Origin: Atriophallophorus winterbourni
Lineage: Eukaryota > Platyhelminthes > Trematoda > Plagiorchiida > Microphallidae
Direction of reading: 5' to 3'
NCBI GenBank assembly: GCA_013407085.1
Contig: JACCGJ010003123.1
Coordinates: 83,435-147,434, forward strand
DNA: 64,000 bases
Below the pieces are notes generated by a model. It saw only the letters and a program-made list of their open reading frames with translations. It searched no databases and was not told the DNA's origin. Both the position numbers and the translations under genes were made by a program. This document shows positions 46,898-56,100 of this stretch, piece after piece; the first letter of the stretch is position 1, and each line of letters starts with the position of its first letter.

Positions 46898-47945
46898 TAT
46901 ATATCTATTATATATAATCTATAGATGATATCGAGAAATTCATACAGGTTTGAAGAATCTTTGAATCTTAACATAGAATCAGTTGTTAATCATGAACTCT
47001 GCATTAGCTGGACGCTCACCAGTGTGTATCACGATAACATAAAGTGCTGCGCTATAGCCTTATACGTAACGCGTGGATGCGCTGCTACGGACACACATCA
47101 ATTAAGGCTAAAGTTATAGAAAATCTTTGGCTAATTTTTTTGTAACTAACTCACATTTGTCGCACTTTTCGTCATACGCGTATGCGCTACTGCGTTGACG
47201 GTCCTTGGCCGCGTTCACCTGCATTAAATTAACGTGGCTGTACTTCATCAGACCTACTGCTCGACACCCATCAGCATACTGAAGGGTGTTTTGTGGCACG
47301 ATTACCTTCATCTGACGAAGCTCCGGTGTCAGAAGCTAAACGTCATTCAGAACGTGCTCTAACCAATTACTATAAAAGTTATTTTGCTCACATTATTTTC
47401 TCTCACCTCGCTGTGTATTTGCCATTATGTTTTCACCGTGATTGAAAGTCATCACTGCATACACTTGTCACCTCTGGATCATATATCCGGGATCATGTTT
47501 ATCACTATGCTCGATTTGACCCACTGGGAAAATCAGCCGAAACACCTAAGCGTAACCAGACAGTTTGTGATAAATATAAGTTTGGGACCTGATATGACCC
47601 GCGTTTCAATATAATATTGGCAAGGCAGCACCTACCAATCAAAACTCAAATTCTTTTATCTTTCAGGAAATTGACGGAGCAGCTTTGCTGTGCCTTGAAC
47701 AACACGACCTGATGCATGTACTGGGTATGAAACTTGGCCCAGCGGTCAAAATCGCTGGAGCGATTCACACACTACGCCGCAGTCTGATGTCAACCCCGGT
47801 GTCAGACCTGGGACAAGATTATGCACTAGCCGTGGCTGCCGCTACATCTTGCTTCACTGAAGAGCATAGCACCGCCACAATTGGAGATGATTCGATCCAC
47901 ACTCAGAATCTCACTTCAACCAAAAACTCTGATCATACAATTTGA
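35457..47945 (+). CDS. L3MBTL: L(3)MBT-like chromatin reader: three MBT repeats, C2HC finger, AT-hook, SAM (whole gene, 10 exons)
   Basis: This Polycomb-type nuclear protein is predicted to bind lower methylated histone lysines and compact chromatin. Joining 35457-35499, 36157-36420, 37751-37845, 38079-38444, 38741-38978, 40478-40566, 40786-41029, 41802-42504, 43981-45139 and 47667-47945 gives 3480 nt (1159 aa) with all phases matching. Domains: MBT1 about 107-225, MBT2 about 229-334, MBT3 about 343-445, MYT1-type C2HC finger C476/C481/H495/C501, Ser/Thr-rich linker, AT-hook RGRP 762-765, SAM 1041-1107. MBT2 carries the pocket residues D276, N279, F300, W303, F307, in the same spacing as human L3MBTL1 D355/N358/F379/W382/Y386. 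The order matches the L3MBTL1/3/4 and fly l(3)mbt group; which vertebrate paralogue it matches best is open. The AT-hook is not a standard part of that family. Confidence 0.92.
36157..36420 (+). CDS. L3MBTL: MBT gene, coding exon 2
   Basis: Acceptor TTTTCAG, donor A|GTGAGT, phase 1 in and out. Encodes a basic, low-complexity N-terminal region (RRRNSDNP, GRQKRRN) with a possible nuclear localisation signal. No domain. Confidence 0.85.
37360..37560 (-). mobile_element. tRNA-like SINE in MBT intron 2
   Basis: Read on the - strand it contains GTCGGTTTAGTTGATGG (A-box-like), a hairpin CACGGATTAGTAATCCGTG shaped like an anticodon arm, and the B-box match GGTTCGAGTC (complement of 37414-37423). The A-to-B distance is longer than in a tRNA gene, so it is a SINE or a rearranged tRNA pseudogene. 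A partial copy lies at 57695-57790. Confidence 0.45.
37751..37845 (+). CDS. L3MBTL: MBT gene, coding exon 3
   Basis: Acceptor TTGTACAG, donor CGA|GTAAGT, phase 1 in and 0 out. Encodes the arm that opens MBT1 (FEWTSYLREIDSSSAPISYF). Confidence 0.88.
38079..38444 (+). CDS. L3MBTL: MBT gene, coding exon 4
   Basis: Acceptor TTTCCAG, donor TCT|GTAAGT, phase 0 in and out. Encodes the core of MBT1 (MEGIDPYNES, RLRLRFIGF, YDFW, PIGWC) and the arm of MBT2 (FEWLAFMAKENLTAVPRHLF). Confidence 0.92.
38741..38978 (+). CDS. L3MBTL: MBT gene, coding exon 5
   Basis: Acceptor TTTGTTAG, donor G|GTGAGT, phase 0 in and 1 out. Encodes the core of MBT2 (GHKLEAVDKRNP, IHFDGWESNFDQW, HPVGYC), including the predicted methyl-lysine pocket. 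Confidence 0.92.
39190..39480 (+). mobile_element. LINE-E fragment in MBT intron 5
   Basis: The frame at 39190-39453 encodes the LINE-E post-RT block (MITILTDTSHPLHNELVKSQ, TRSKHSILPTRTSRYRRSLT). It is truncated at both ends. Confidence 0.65.
39715..39940 (+). repeat. SINE-like family D, copy in MBT intron 5
   Basis: About 220 bp with the shared blocks GTAGTGAGCTGCATGCTGAA, GTCTCACTACCATTTCTATT, GTCTAGGCCAGGGCAACCTG and ATCAGGCTTGTG. Other copies: 41620-41750, 45410-45650, 60455-60690 (-), 60785-60855 (-), 61125-61330. The last ~90 bp match the LINE-E 3' UTR. Confidence 0.65.
40478..40566 (+). CDS. L3MBTL: MBT gene, coding exon 6
   Basis: Acceptor CATGAAG (weak, poor pyrimidine tract immediately before it, richer one at 40430-40470), donor AAG|GTAAGT, phase 1 in and 0 out. 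Encodes the arm of MBT3 (FTWKQYFKETNSKPVPKEAF). Confidence 0.8.
40786..41029 (+). CDS. L3MBTL: MBT gene, coding exon 7
   Basis: Acceptor CGACAG, donor T|GTGAGT, phase 0 in and 1 out. Encodes the core of MBT3 (QRLEAVDRRCP, INYDGWADKYNVRM, FPAGYC, GHPLQPP). The usual final W of the YD.W motif is replaced by Arg (YNVRM), so the pocket is probably not functional. Confidence 0.9.
41620..41750 (+). repeat. SINE-like family D, copy in MBT intron 7
   Basis: A shorter, diverged copy (CACCAGTAGTGAGTTGCATG, GTCTAGGCCTGGATAACCTG) ending just before coding exon 8. Confidence 0.6.
41802..42504 (+). CDS. L3MBTL: MBT gene, coding exon 8
   Basis: Acceptor ATATTTCAG, donor TCTGC|GTAAGT, phase 1 in and 2 out. 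Encodes the C2HC finger of the C-x4-C-x13-H-x5-C type (CPTVGCKGYGHVKG..) and then a Ser/Thr-rich disordered linker. Confidence 0.9.
42905..42910 (+). promoter_or_regulatory. Possible TATA box of the nested frame
   Basis: TATAAA inside CACACTATAAATGTAGC, about 210 bp before the nested ATG. It has no other support. Confidence 0.2.
43121..43657 (+). CDS. CENP-B/pogo-type helix-turn-helix frame nested in MBT intron 8
   Basis: This 178-codon frame is on the same strand as its host gene. The second ATG (43157) is the better start (MSSRRLSIAQKLDILRRLSL). The first ~60 residues fit the CENP-B N-terminal helix-turn-helix (KDEVARSLGVSRTTVRNAI). A second half with WLANDWRIRWHRQ resembles the end of the following CENP-B/Tc5 DNA-binding domain. 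No DDE nuclease domain is present. A strong donor, A|GTAAGT, lies at 43638, so the real product may continue in a later exon; joining to host exon 9 would be out of frame. It could be a domesticated DNA-binding gene, an alternative first exon, or a transposon relic. Confidence 0.5.
   Translation: MVHAVSATRAVKMSSRRLSIAQKLDILRRLSLPNATKDEVARSLGVSRTTVRNAIAVRDKIFKLIESGTPLTSCHVKRRVKRRPDSSTMLRLTAEIRHTNSDVQVTNSRFQQLELAAHILRSANGFCGIPQGSTEVCLKSFSFIGSQKTNPQHAPLQNLWLANDWRIRWHRQSKCLSP
43981..45139 (+). CDS. L3MBTL: MBT gene, coding exon 9
   Basis: Acceptor TTCCCACAG, donor AAC|GTAAGT, phase 2 in and 0 out. Encodes a long Ser/Thr/Pro-rich linker with an AT-hook (KRKRGRPRKY) and the first half of the SAM domain (HSWSAAMVSNFVSTIPGC). 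Confidence 0.9.
45410..45650 (+). repeat. SINE-like family D, copy in MBT intron 9
   Basis: A nearly full copy: GATGTGCAATCGTGCAGCAC at 45423, GTCTAGGCCTGGACAACCTA at 45553, ending near ATCAGACTTGTGATTTCATAC. Confidence 0.65.
46866..46922. repeat. (TA)n microsatellite
   Basis: A run of TA dinucleotides followed by imperfect TATATC/TATTA units, inside MBT intron 9. Confidence 0.95.
47180..47380 (+). mobile_element. Family-C Penelope-type repeat in MBT intron 9
   Basis: CUGACGA at 47312-47318 is followed by a GCUCCGG/CAGAAGC hairpin, then UAAAC in place of GAAAC. It is in sense orientation to the host pre-mRNA. Two changes, in stem II and the core, argue against activity. Confidence 0.45.
47667..47945 (+). 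CDS. L3MBTL: MBT gene, last coding exon
   Basis: Acceptor TATCTTTCAG, stop at 47943-47945, phase 0 in. Encodes the second half of the SAM domain (EIDGAALLCLEQHDLMHVLG, MKLGPAVKIAGAI) and a short unconserved tail. Confidence 0.92.
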   Translation, partial: EIDGAALLCLEQHDLMHVLGMKLGPAVKIAGAIHTLRRSLMSTPVSDLGQDYALAVAAATSCFTEEHSTATIGDDSIHTQNLTSTKNSDHTI

Positions 47946-49295
47946 ACGTCAAAATTTTCTCCGATTTCCTACTTCATGCAATTTCCCAACGAATCACGAG
48001 CTTCACCGGAAAATCGTCAGGCCCGTCAACAGAATCATACTTCAGATCAACCGAAATATTTTTTCACGTCTTTGCACAGACTATCTTTATTCCCACCGTA
48101 TAACTTTTCTTTTCGTTCAACCTTTGGCTTTTTCGTATATTTCCACCTCAGTTTCTTCAGTGTGCCTTCTTTTATAAATTTTTTCAAGTTATTTCACTCT
48201 GTCCTCGGTTCTGCTAATCCAACCACTGTACGAATAGCTTACTTGAACTTTTTCCGTTCTGTTGATATGGTGATAGTGTGTAGCGTATTATACACAAGGC
48301 CTTTGTGATAGTTCCCTTGAAACGTTGAGTTGCGCATACATTTCCAACGACTCATTCGGTATACTGCTAGTTATTCACGTTAGGCCATCATTCCTTCTGA
48401 CGTTTCGACATATCGAGTGGTAATTTTCACTGTGAAGTTTTGATTGCATTCCTTCGCTCTTTTCCTGCCTTGACGCCTTTATTGTTCTACCCGTTTCATC
48501 TAGCTCTTACGTTTGATTGATCAACTTTGTACGGCAATTATAAAAATTATCCGTGTACATCTCTTGTTGCTCCCCTTTTTTCAACGTTTTACGTATATAT
48601 TTTTTTCACACAAACGCTCTTTTCACCAAGTGTAAAACTAGGAATTCATGACGTGGTTAAGAAACAATTTACTGGTTAACAAGCCACATAGATAGATGCA
48701 AATGGGCGCATGAATTCATCTGTTGTTTTAAAACACGTTACAACAAGCAGTACTTAACCTAAACTCAATCATGTTAGACAGCAAGGTGTATTGACAACGG
48801 GCGCGATTGCTCTAGTGAACTCACCAACCCCGATTGGGCGGCAAGTAGATCTCAAGTGCGGCTAACGGTGAACTCGTAGTTAAATTGAGGGAAAACTGTC
48901 TGCGATGCAGCCACTGTCGACAATTTTACCCCAGAAACGAGCTCTACGAAATATCATAATCGATTTTCAGTTCCTCGCAACGCATCTGGTTTCGTTCTCG
49001 AAGTTTAACTGTTTATTTTAATTTCCACTTCCGTACTTACACCCTGGGCAAGTCGTTCTTCAGCCTTACCCGTGGTTACAATGCCACAACGTTTAGCAAT
49101 GATTTTGACCACGAAAGCTTCATCGCATGGTCATGGGATGCGAAAATTGCTTTCAAGCACACAGCAACATAACGGGGGCCTCATACTGACTTAAAACCCT
49201 ACACTAAGGATCACACGCTAAGGTGATTATTAAGGCCAGAGAAGCACCATGCAATCCAAGCCGTAAATTATAAGATTTTTTCTATTAAACTGATT
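47946..49295. other. MBT 3' UTR and spacer
   Basis: The first few hundred bases are probably the 3' UTR of the MBT gene. No clear AATAAA signal was identified. The overlapping frames at 47881-48308 have no domains. Confidence 0.4.
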
Positions 49296-49299
49296 AAGA

Positions 49300-49640
49300 T
49301 GCGATTGTTGTTGTTGGCCACATTCGGTCGATGTCGACCATGGATGTACATCACAATCGCGTGAATGTTCAAGTTTTGCAGCTTTTCGAATGACTAAACA
49401 GTCCGATTCGGGAGGAGCAATCTCTCCCGCAGCGCTGGCAACGAAAGTCAGAACTCGGTTGTATTGCGTCAGTTGCACGCCTGCGGTGTGATCTGCGTTC
49501 AGCAGCCAAGAGATGTATCTGCTCCTCCCCAGCTTGCAGATGACGCTTTACACAGTGCTTCCAATGTGAGCGGTCAAAAGCAAGTTCTTCCCAACTCGCC
49601 GGGTCAATGCCAAGAGCTATCATATCTCTTTCATAAGATG
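49300..49640 (-). mobile_element. RTE-like LINE 3' tail, - strand
   Basis: The frame at 49369-49623 encodes the same tail as 26750-26990 (WEELAFDRSHWKHCVKRHLQ, the Arg-rich linker and the complete zinc finger CQRCGRDCSSRIGLFSH followed by SKSC). The reading frame is intact to the terminal cysteine, so it is the best of the three copies. Confidence 0.75.
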
Positions 49641-50675
49641 CGATTGTTCTATGTATAATCCCCTTTATCCTCGCATCTATTTGGCTGATTTCTCTTTATA
49701 TCAAAAAATGTCTGAATAATTGCAGATAGTTTCCCCATATAATATTACTGATTGAAAATTAGTAGTAAATTTTATTAGAAACAATCACAACTTGACATAT
49801 GTAACGAAAGCAGTTTCCAGTTCTGATGAAGCGGAGAAATAAGTGGCCGCATATAGTTGGAGGTACCTATGGCATGCAATCTTCAGTAGTATCCAATGCA
49901 CTATCGAGTACGCCTTCGACATTTCTTTGAATCACAACCCACTTATAGAACTGTTGAAAAGTAGAAAAAAAGTAATGAGCAAAGAAGCATACCATAAAAG
50001 CATCATAAAGACAAGCGGCAAACGAAACACAGTTTCCGAACCAAGAAAAACAATAGTCTGTCGACGAAGAATTGATCAATCGCAACTGCGTCAATCGTAT
50101 CATTTAGTCTTAGTCATTCTCTTCTTCGTCTTAGCTAATATCAAGACAAAGTTTAAATAACTCAGGTATCCGTGCAGGTATTGTTGATACATAATCAGGA
50201 AAACGAATATATTTCGAATTTAAGGCAAATTTGAAAGGTGATTTATTTAAACAATAAAGTGCAAACGAACAATGCTCAAGTACCTAACCCCATCGGGAGA
50301 AACACATGGAAATAATGGTCCGGAAAGTATATGAGAGACTTCATTCAACAGGTCCCCGACAACGACTACTGGTAAGTCGTTTTTAAAAGGCCCAATATGT
50401 TAGCAGTAGACTGTCTCGAAACGCTGGCAAGCTGAATAGAAAACCGAAAAGGGCAGAAAATGTTTGATGATGGACGGCGTAATTAACTACGTTTTTAGGC
50501 CTATTCTCAAGTACAAGCAAACACTCGATATCAGCTCGCACGGATCCATGTACAAGAAGTTCGGCTGACCTGACACTGGCAGACTTATCATCACAAGCAG
50601 ATGTACGTCCACATGATGCAACCGCAAACCTGGAGCACTGCAAAGTGCCGCACAGCATTGGTCGTTCACAATTGG
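49641..50675. other. No gene recognised
   Basis: Opposite-strand frames at 49843-50160 and 50383-50723 have no domains. Confidence 0.4.
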
Positions 50676-50679
50676 TTTA

Positions 50680-51535
50680 TATTTGAATCCCCAAAAATGC
50701 AACGAAATGATATTTTCCAACATGAATGGACAGCTATGTTTAGCTCTACATCAAATCATTCCTCGTGTTTCATTTACTGACTGGGTAATTGAAAGGTGTA
50801 GTAGCTTCAAATATCTAAGCGTTACAATGTCCGACAGTCTTGCTGGATCAATCATTTGACGACACAATTCCTGAAAGTTCGCCGGTTGTCATTCTATGCT
50901 CTTCGCCTCCGTTCTCTCTCATTCCCACCCAAATGTAATTCAACTCTTTGATTTTCTTTGCATCGTTCCACACCTCTCCTACACACATCCTGCAATTGTT
51001 CGTGGCCAATGGAAAAGTATTTTCTGCTGATCCGAAGATGTACAAAGGTTATATCAAGATTGAACTGTCACAGGGGATTTAATTCGAGGCACTATTGTCG
51101 ATCGTCGTTTCCTTGAATGCAAGAGGTTTATCAAAAAATTTCTTGATAGTTCACATCCAATATTTTATTCCTTGTTCAAGTACTAATAAATTCCGAAACT
51201 CTTTTGTTCCTTACCTGGCACGATACATGGTTAATCAGTCTGGCTGTTTCAGAGTCTAATATGCGCCTGACAGTTTGATAGCTGATGTTGAGATCCCCTC
51301 GTTAATATTCTAACATCATTTTCTAATTTCATTTGCATGCCTGTCTAGGCCTGGATAACGTGACAGTATTTTGGCCCACAAACAGTATTTGTTGTGCGAC
51401 ACTTTGCCTGTATCAGGCTTGTGTGATTTCATACATTTCACTTTTTCTTACCTTTGTGGAGAAAATAATTTAATTGCTAAAAATTCGTGTACACGAATAA
51501 AGTCATTCTTTCTTCTTCTTCACAATACTTAGGAG
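50680..51535 (+). mobile_element. LINE-E fragment with 3' UTR
   Basis: Matches 596-1500: YLNPQKCNEMIFSNMNGQ near 50682, RCSSFKYLSVTMSDS near 50793, and the 3' UTR block GTCTAGGCCTGGATAACGTG near 51343. It ends with AATAAAGTCATTCTTTCTTC. Several stops and frameshifts. Confidence 0.75.
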
Positions 51536-52192
51536 CTGAGATGCTGTCAAGTTGACCGGGCTTAAACAGACACAAGACAGGGAAAATAGCAGCATGCAGC
51601 TCAACAACAGGCGTTAGCTGCGCAGAACAGAAGTACTACAAAATTGCACATCGATACCTGCAACATGCTATGTAGGTTTTTGACTTAGTTCGGTAGAGCA
51701 CTGAAAACCACAGCTAAGCCGTCATACTGACGCGGATATGCTCATTCACAAAACCTTGATCGAATGGTTGATTCAATTGATGTGTAGAAAACTGAGCCCA
51801 GTACTTAGCCTGCACCACTTATGCTTCTGTAAATTTCGTGATTTACCAAATCCCACATTTCACCCTTCTGCTTAAAAACTTATGTGATTTTGGGCAAAAC
51901 GGTCTTAGAACGGCAAATAATAGTTTGATAACCGAAATATAGATAGACTATTTCTCTTTTTCCTAGGAGCAGCGTAATTAAAATCTATAGCGCAGATAAC
52001 AAGTCTGCCTATTTGGTGCGACAATTTGAGATAATTATAATTTGCGTATAGCTATCAAGAAATAATCAGCCTCAGTAGCGAGGTACCAAATTTTCCTCCC
52101 AAAAAATCATTTCAGACGGCATTCGTAAATGGAATACCGCAGTAATGATTCCCGCTTCAAAATTCGTTATCCAGCCAATTCAAGACGTTCGT

Positions 52193-52335
52193 TTAACCTC
52201 GAACGGAACATGCATTCAACCAAGTAGAGACAATCCAGCACGACAGCTTCCTTGCGACATTCACTGACATGCATCACAACAAGCTTTCCTCGTTATTCCA
52301 CTTGGAAACATACAAGGTAAAGCAAACGCACCATG
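52193..52335 (+). repeat. Repeat shared with 56732-56870
   Basis: The pair shares CATGCATTCAACCAAGTA-type, GCGACATTCACTGACATGCA-type and CATACAAGG-type blocks in the same order and orientation. It probably belongs to the 5' side of an RTE-like element. Confidence 0.4.
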
Positions 52336-52342
52336 AAGATGC

Positions 52343-52660
52343 TTAGTGCAAGAGCACCATAAAACACGGTTTCGGGACGTATCCTGAAAAGTAACCACTG
52401 CGATATCTAACCGTGGGGATCCCAACCAGGATGACATGCTGCGGCGAGTTTGTAAAAGTTAGTAGTAAGAGTCTTTCGCTGCTTCGGTGGTCCGGCATCT
52501 TTAAACCGTGACCTAAATAGCGTAACATGTACAGTTTTCTGTGTTTCTCTATATCAACATTACTACCGAAGAGGTTATTTCGGAGCATGTTTGCGTATGC
52601 AACAGTAACAGCTAAGTCCAGAAACACTGCTGCGACATCGGTTATCAAATATCAACCACC
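52343..52660 (-). mobile_element. RTE-like LINE fragment, - strand
   Basis: The - strand frame contains LYMLRYLGHGLKMPDHRSSE, the R-LGH-RMP..R block near the end of RTE-type polymerases. It is truncated at both ends and lies just past the HSF stop codon. Confidence 0.55.
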
Positions 52661-52735
52661 AAGAAACGCTTATTAATAAAATATGTGAGCGTTAGAAACA
52701 AAGCTTACATAGATATGGTACGGGGTGCGACATTG

Positions 52736-53148
52736 TTAATCCGATTTGGGAGGCTTTTTCGAGGAAATCTCAGCGCTTCGAAGTTTGACCGGGGCAGGGG
52801 CGATGGGTCGAAACGTGATGGATTCTTTCCGCCGCGTATTCGGTGTCCCGTGTTTCACTTTCTGAACAGAATTGGGCTTGGCAACCGGGTTCTGAACACC
52901 AGTGCTCCCACTCGGGGATTGTGAGGGGATCGTATACGTCTTGAGTGAGTGCAGAGTAGTGGGCACCCAGAGTCTGGGTCGGGTAACAAGCACCGGGGGA
53001 GAGTCGCCTTGAGTGGAAACGTGCACCAATGAATTGGTTAGTGGTCTGACCGGGATTAGGGTAGTGGGTTCGAGAATACGCACAAAACTCGTGGGAACAA
53101 CGGTTGTGATAGGAGCAGCTGGTGATTCCGTATGCGCAACGGTGGAAC
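52736..53148 (-). CDS. HSF: HSF last coding exon
   Basis: Acceptor CTTCCAAG, phase 1 in, stop TAA at 52738-52736. Encodes a Pro/Thr/Val-rich tail ending in a basic cluster (SSKKPPKSD). Confidence 0.82.
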
Positions 53149-56100
53149 CTTGGAAGTAAAATGAACACAAACAAAGGAGTAACATAATCGTTAACAAGCG
53201 GCAAAACGCAGATGGCAAGATAAGCGAGAATGCACATTTGATGAATAATAGCAAGTTTCACGACACATCTTCAATTTGTTTAGCGAGATAACCCGTGTGT
53301 GTAAATATGGTTTTCCTTCGCAGGCCTCTACGACACATTGGACAGCTTAGAGTCGACTATAAATTTTTCATCATTGTAAACAAAACACATAATTACATTG
53401 AAAAATATCGTTTTTGAGTAAACAAGGTGGAGACAGTAAGATTAGGTCCAGTGAGCCCTGAAACAGTGGATAAATGGTAAACACGTGTATACTTGAATGC
53501 CAATGTTCGTACAACGAACCACGATGTTCAAACACAGAATCACATAGTGATTCGTGGTCAAGCTCTCAAGGCGCTTATGGATGACCAACGTGATGTGTTG
53601 CTCACATCCCCGAAATTACACTCAATTCGTTTTGCGTGGGCCAAGCAAAAAAGGAAGCTTACCGGTTATCGCATGTTGATTTGCGACCGTGTCGAGATGG
53701 GTAGCGGTGCTATTTTGCGAGGGTGGCGCAGTACCAGATACCTCCATCTCAGACGCAGTATTGAAATGGTCCGTGGGATTCTCGTCTAGTGCCAAGGTTG
53801 CATCCAGCCCCGCGGTTTCAATGGAATCCCCATCGTCGTTATCGTCCCATGGTAGGCCGAACAGGTTTTCACAACCAAGTTCTTGCAACGAATCATCTGG
53901 ATTGACCGGGGAAAACTGCAGCCGTTTCGCAAGATCGGCCACCGGGGTAATACCGGTTGTCCTGGTCGGAGTACAAAGGTCAGCGGAAGACGTAGCGGTA
54001 GTGATAGTTGCCGTGGACTCGTCGAAAAGACTGAAGAAAACAAAGACGGGAGAAATAAAGTAATACTTGTATGTCAATGTTGAATAGGGTTCTTACAAAG
54101 AACCACGATGTTCAAATAGAGATTCACAAAGTGATTCTCGGACAAGCGCTTGAGGAGCTTATAAAAGACCAATATAATGTGGTGCTCACGTTCCCATCCC
54201 TTACACACAACTACCGGTTTCTGGCTGTTTGCCGTCATCAGGTGGACAGTAAGATCAGGTTCAGTGAGCCTCGAAACAACGGTAAAGTGGTAAACAAAGT
54301 TAGACTTGTACAAAAGAACCACTATGTTCAAATAGAGAATCATAAAGTGATACTTATTCCTGAGCTTGAGGTGCTTATAAAAGATCAACATATTGTGCTC
54401 AGGATGGCGGTGTGAACACCACAATATATTCGAACAAGGGAGAATTTTTAGGACGTGCGATTACAAAAGTATAAACGGGATAAAATATTCATTTGCATGC
54501 TTTTCCGTCATTCACACCCCACTACCGGTTTCGTGCTGTTTGCACTCAAATTTTGATGTTGAAAAAAGTTGTCTCAATCGTTTGACTTGACAAATTATGA
54601 TAGCCTTGCTGTTTTAAGCGCTTGCGGATCCTGTTTACTGTCCCTTGGACAGTGATCAGGTTCAAACAGCACGAAACCGGTCGTGGTAAACAAAGTTAGA
54701 CTTGTACAAAAGAACCACTATGTTCAAATAGAGAATCATAAAGTGATACTTATTCCTGAGCTTGAGGTGCTTATAAAAGATCAACATATTGTGCTCAGGA
54801 TGGCGGTGTGAACACCACAATATATTCGAACAAGGGAGAATTTTTAGGACGTGCGATTACAAAAGTATAAACGGGATAAAATATTCATTTGCATGCTTTT
54901 CCGTCATTCACACCCCACTACCGGTTTCGTGCTGTTTGCACTCAAATTTTGATGTTGAAAAAAGTTGTCTCAATCGTTTGACTTGACAAATTATGATAGC
55001 CTTGCTGTTTTAAGCGCTTGCGGATCCTTATCTTACTGTCCCTACCTGATGAGTGCAAACAGCACGAAACCGGTCGTGGGGTGTGAATGACGGAAAAGCA
55101 TGCAAATGAATATTTTGTTTCATGGTTATGGGTTTAACCCCCCATTTAACATGTGTTTGGACACATGCTTTGAACAGGTTGGTCGTACCAGCCTTATCCA
55201 ACAGTGGCATACAAGCGCTCCTTGTTTACCATTCTTCCACTGTTTCAAGCGCATGCGGATCCTGATCTTACTGTCCCTACCTGATGAGTGCAAACAGCAC
55301 GAAACCGGTCGTGGGGTGTGAATGACGGAAAAGCATGCAAATGAATATTTTGTTTCATGGTTATGGGTTTTACCCCATTTAACATGTGTTCGGACACATG
55401 CTTTGAACAGGTTGGTCGTACCAGCCTTATCCAACAGTGGCATACAAGCGCTCCTTGTATAAACGGGATAGTTAAATAATGACATGTTCGGCGTGATGGT
55501 GGCATACGAAGAAGCACATGAATTCAGCCCGGATAATAATCAATGTACAAACGAATTCCCAGTATAAAAACCATTTTAGTTAATACATGATAGCGAAAAG
55601 TCGGTAATAGATTTTCATGCACTATTTTGTCTAAAATAACAACAGTAAGTACACATTGTGAGGGTTGGCCAAACCTCAGTTTGCCGACTGTTGTCAAGTA
55701 GAGAACGGGACATACTCCACTCGTTTGATTTTGCCATTTTCACGCGGACCGAACAACAAGCGCGCAAAAATATTCATGGGTGACCAGGGTTCAATCGGTC
55801 ATCCAAATGTTCGGACATCAAGGTTCGTTGTACGAACCCTATTTCACAGTGGTTTTTAAGTGTTTCGTTGTTTAATACCTAACCAGTGTTTAAAGATTCA
55901 CCGCACCTAATCTTATGGTCTCCGCCTGTAAGTTGTAAAAGCGTGAGGGTGCGAGCAGCATCATAGGTGAAACCAGAGAATATTGTAATCTCAAGCTAAA
56001 TCAAGGGCCGAAGTCAAATTATCTCGTGGTTTCCGAATAAATTCAATTGAATAATACCATACCTATCCTCAAGAAAGGTGGGTATACTTCATGCTCTAAC

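Larger units (their letters stand above)
55025..55458 (+). mobile_element. Family-A retrozyme-like tandem array
   Basis: About 1.85 head-to-tail units with a 235-bp period and near-identical sequence. Each unit starts with GGATCCT(G/T)ATCTTACTGTC and a hammerhead core. Then come a GGGTGTGAATGACGGAAAAG stretch, a short hairpin with ATGTGT..GGACACATG, TGGTCGTACCAGCCTTATCC and CATACAAGCGCTCCTTGT. It has no coding capacity. The array lies in HSF intron 4, antisense to HSF. Short tandem units with one hammerhead each are typical of retrozyme-type non-autonomous elements. Confidence 0.75.

Noticed and set aside
52770..53261. 163-codon frame on the - strand
   Set aside because: Shadow of the last HSF exon in another frame; it does not join in phase to exon 5.
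54481..54555. Hammerhead on the - strand in the 346-bp repeat
   Set aside because: Stem II and GAAA are intact, but the CUGAUGA strand is cut off after GAG; no complete core.
54393..54986. Two identical 65-codon frames
   Set aside because: They lie inside the 346-bp direct repeat and cross ribozyme-repeat debris; identity reflects duplication and not a conserved gene.
54074..55517. Several 90-119 codon frames on both strands
   Set aside because: They read through the tandem ribozyme repeats, and frames repeat with the repeat period.
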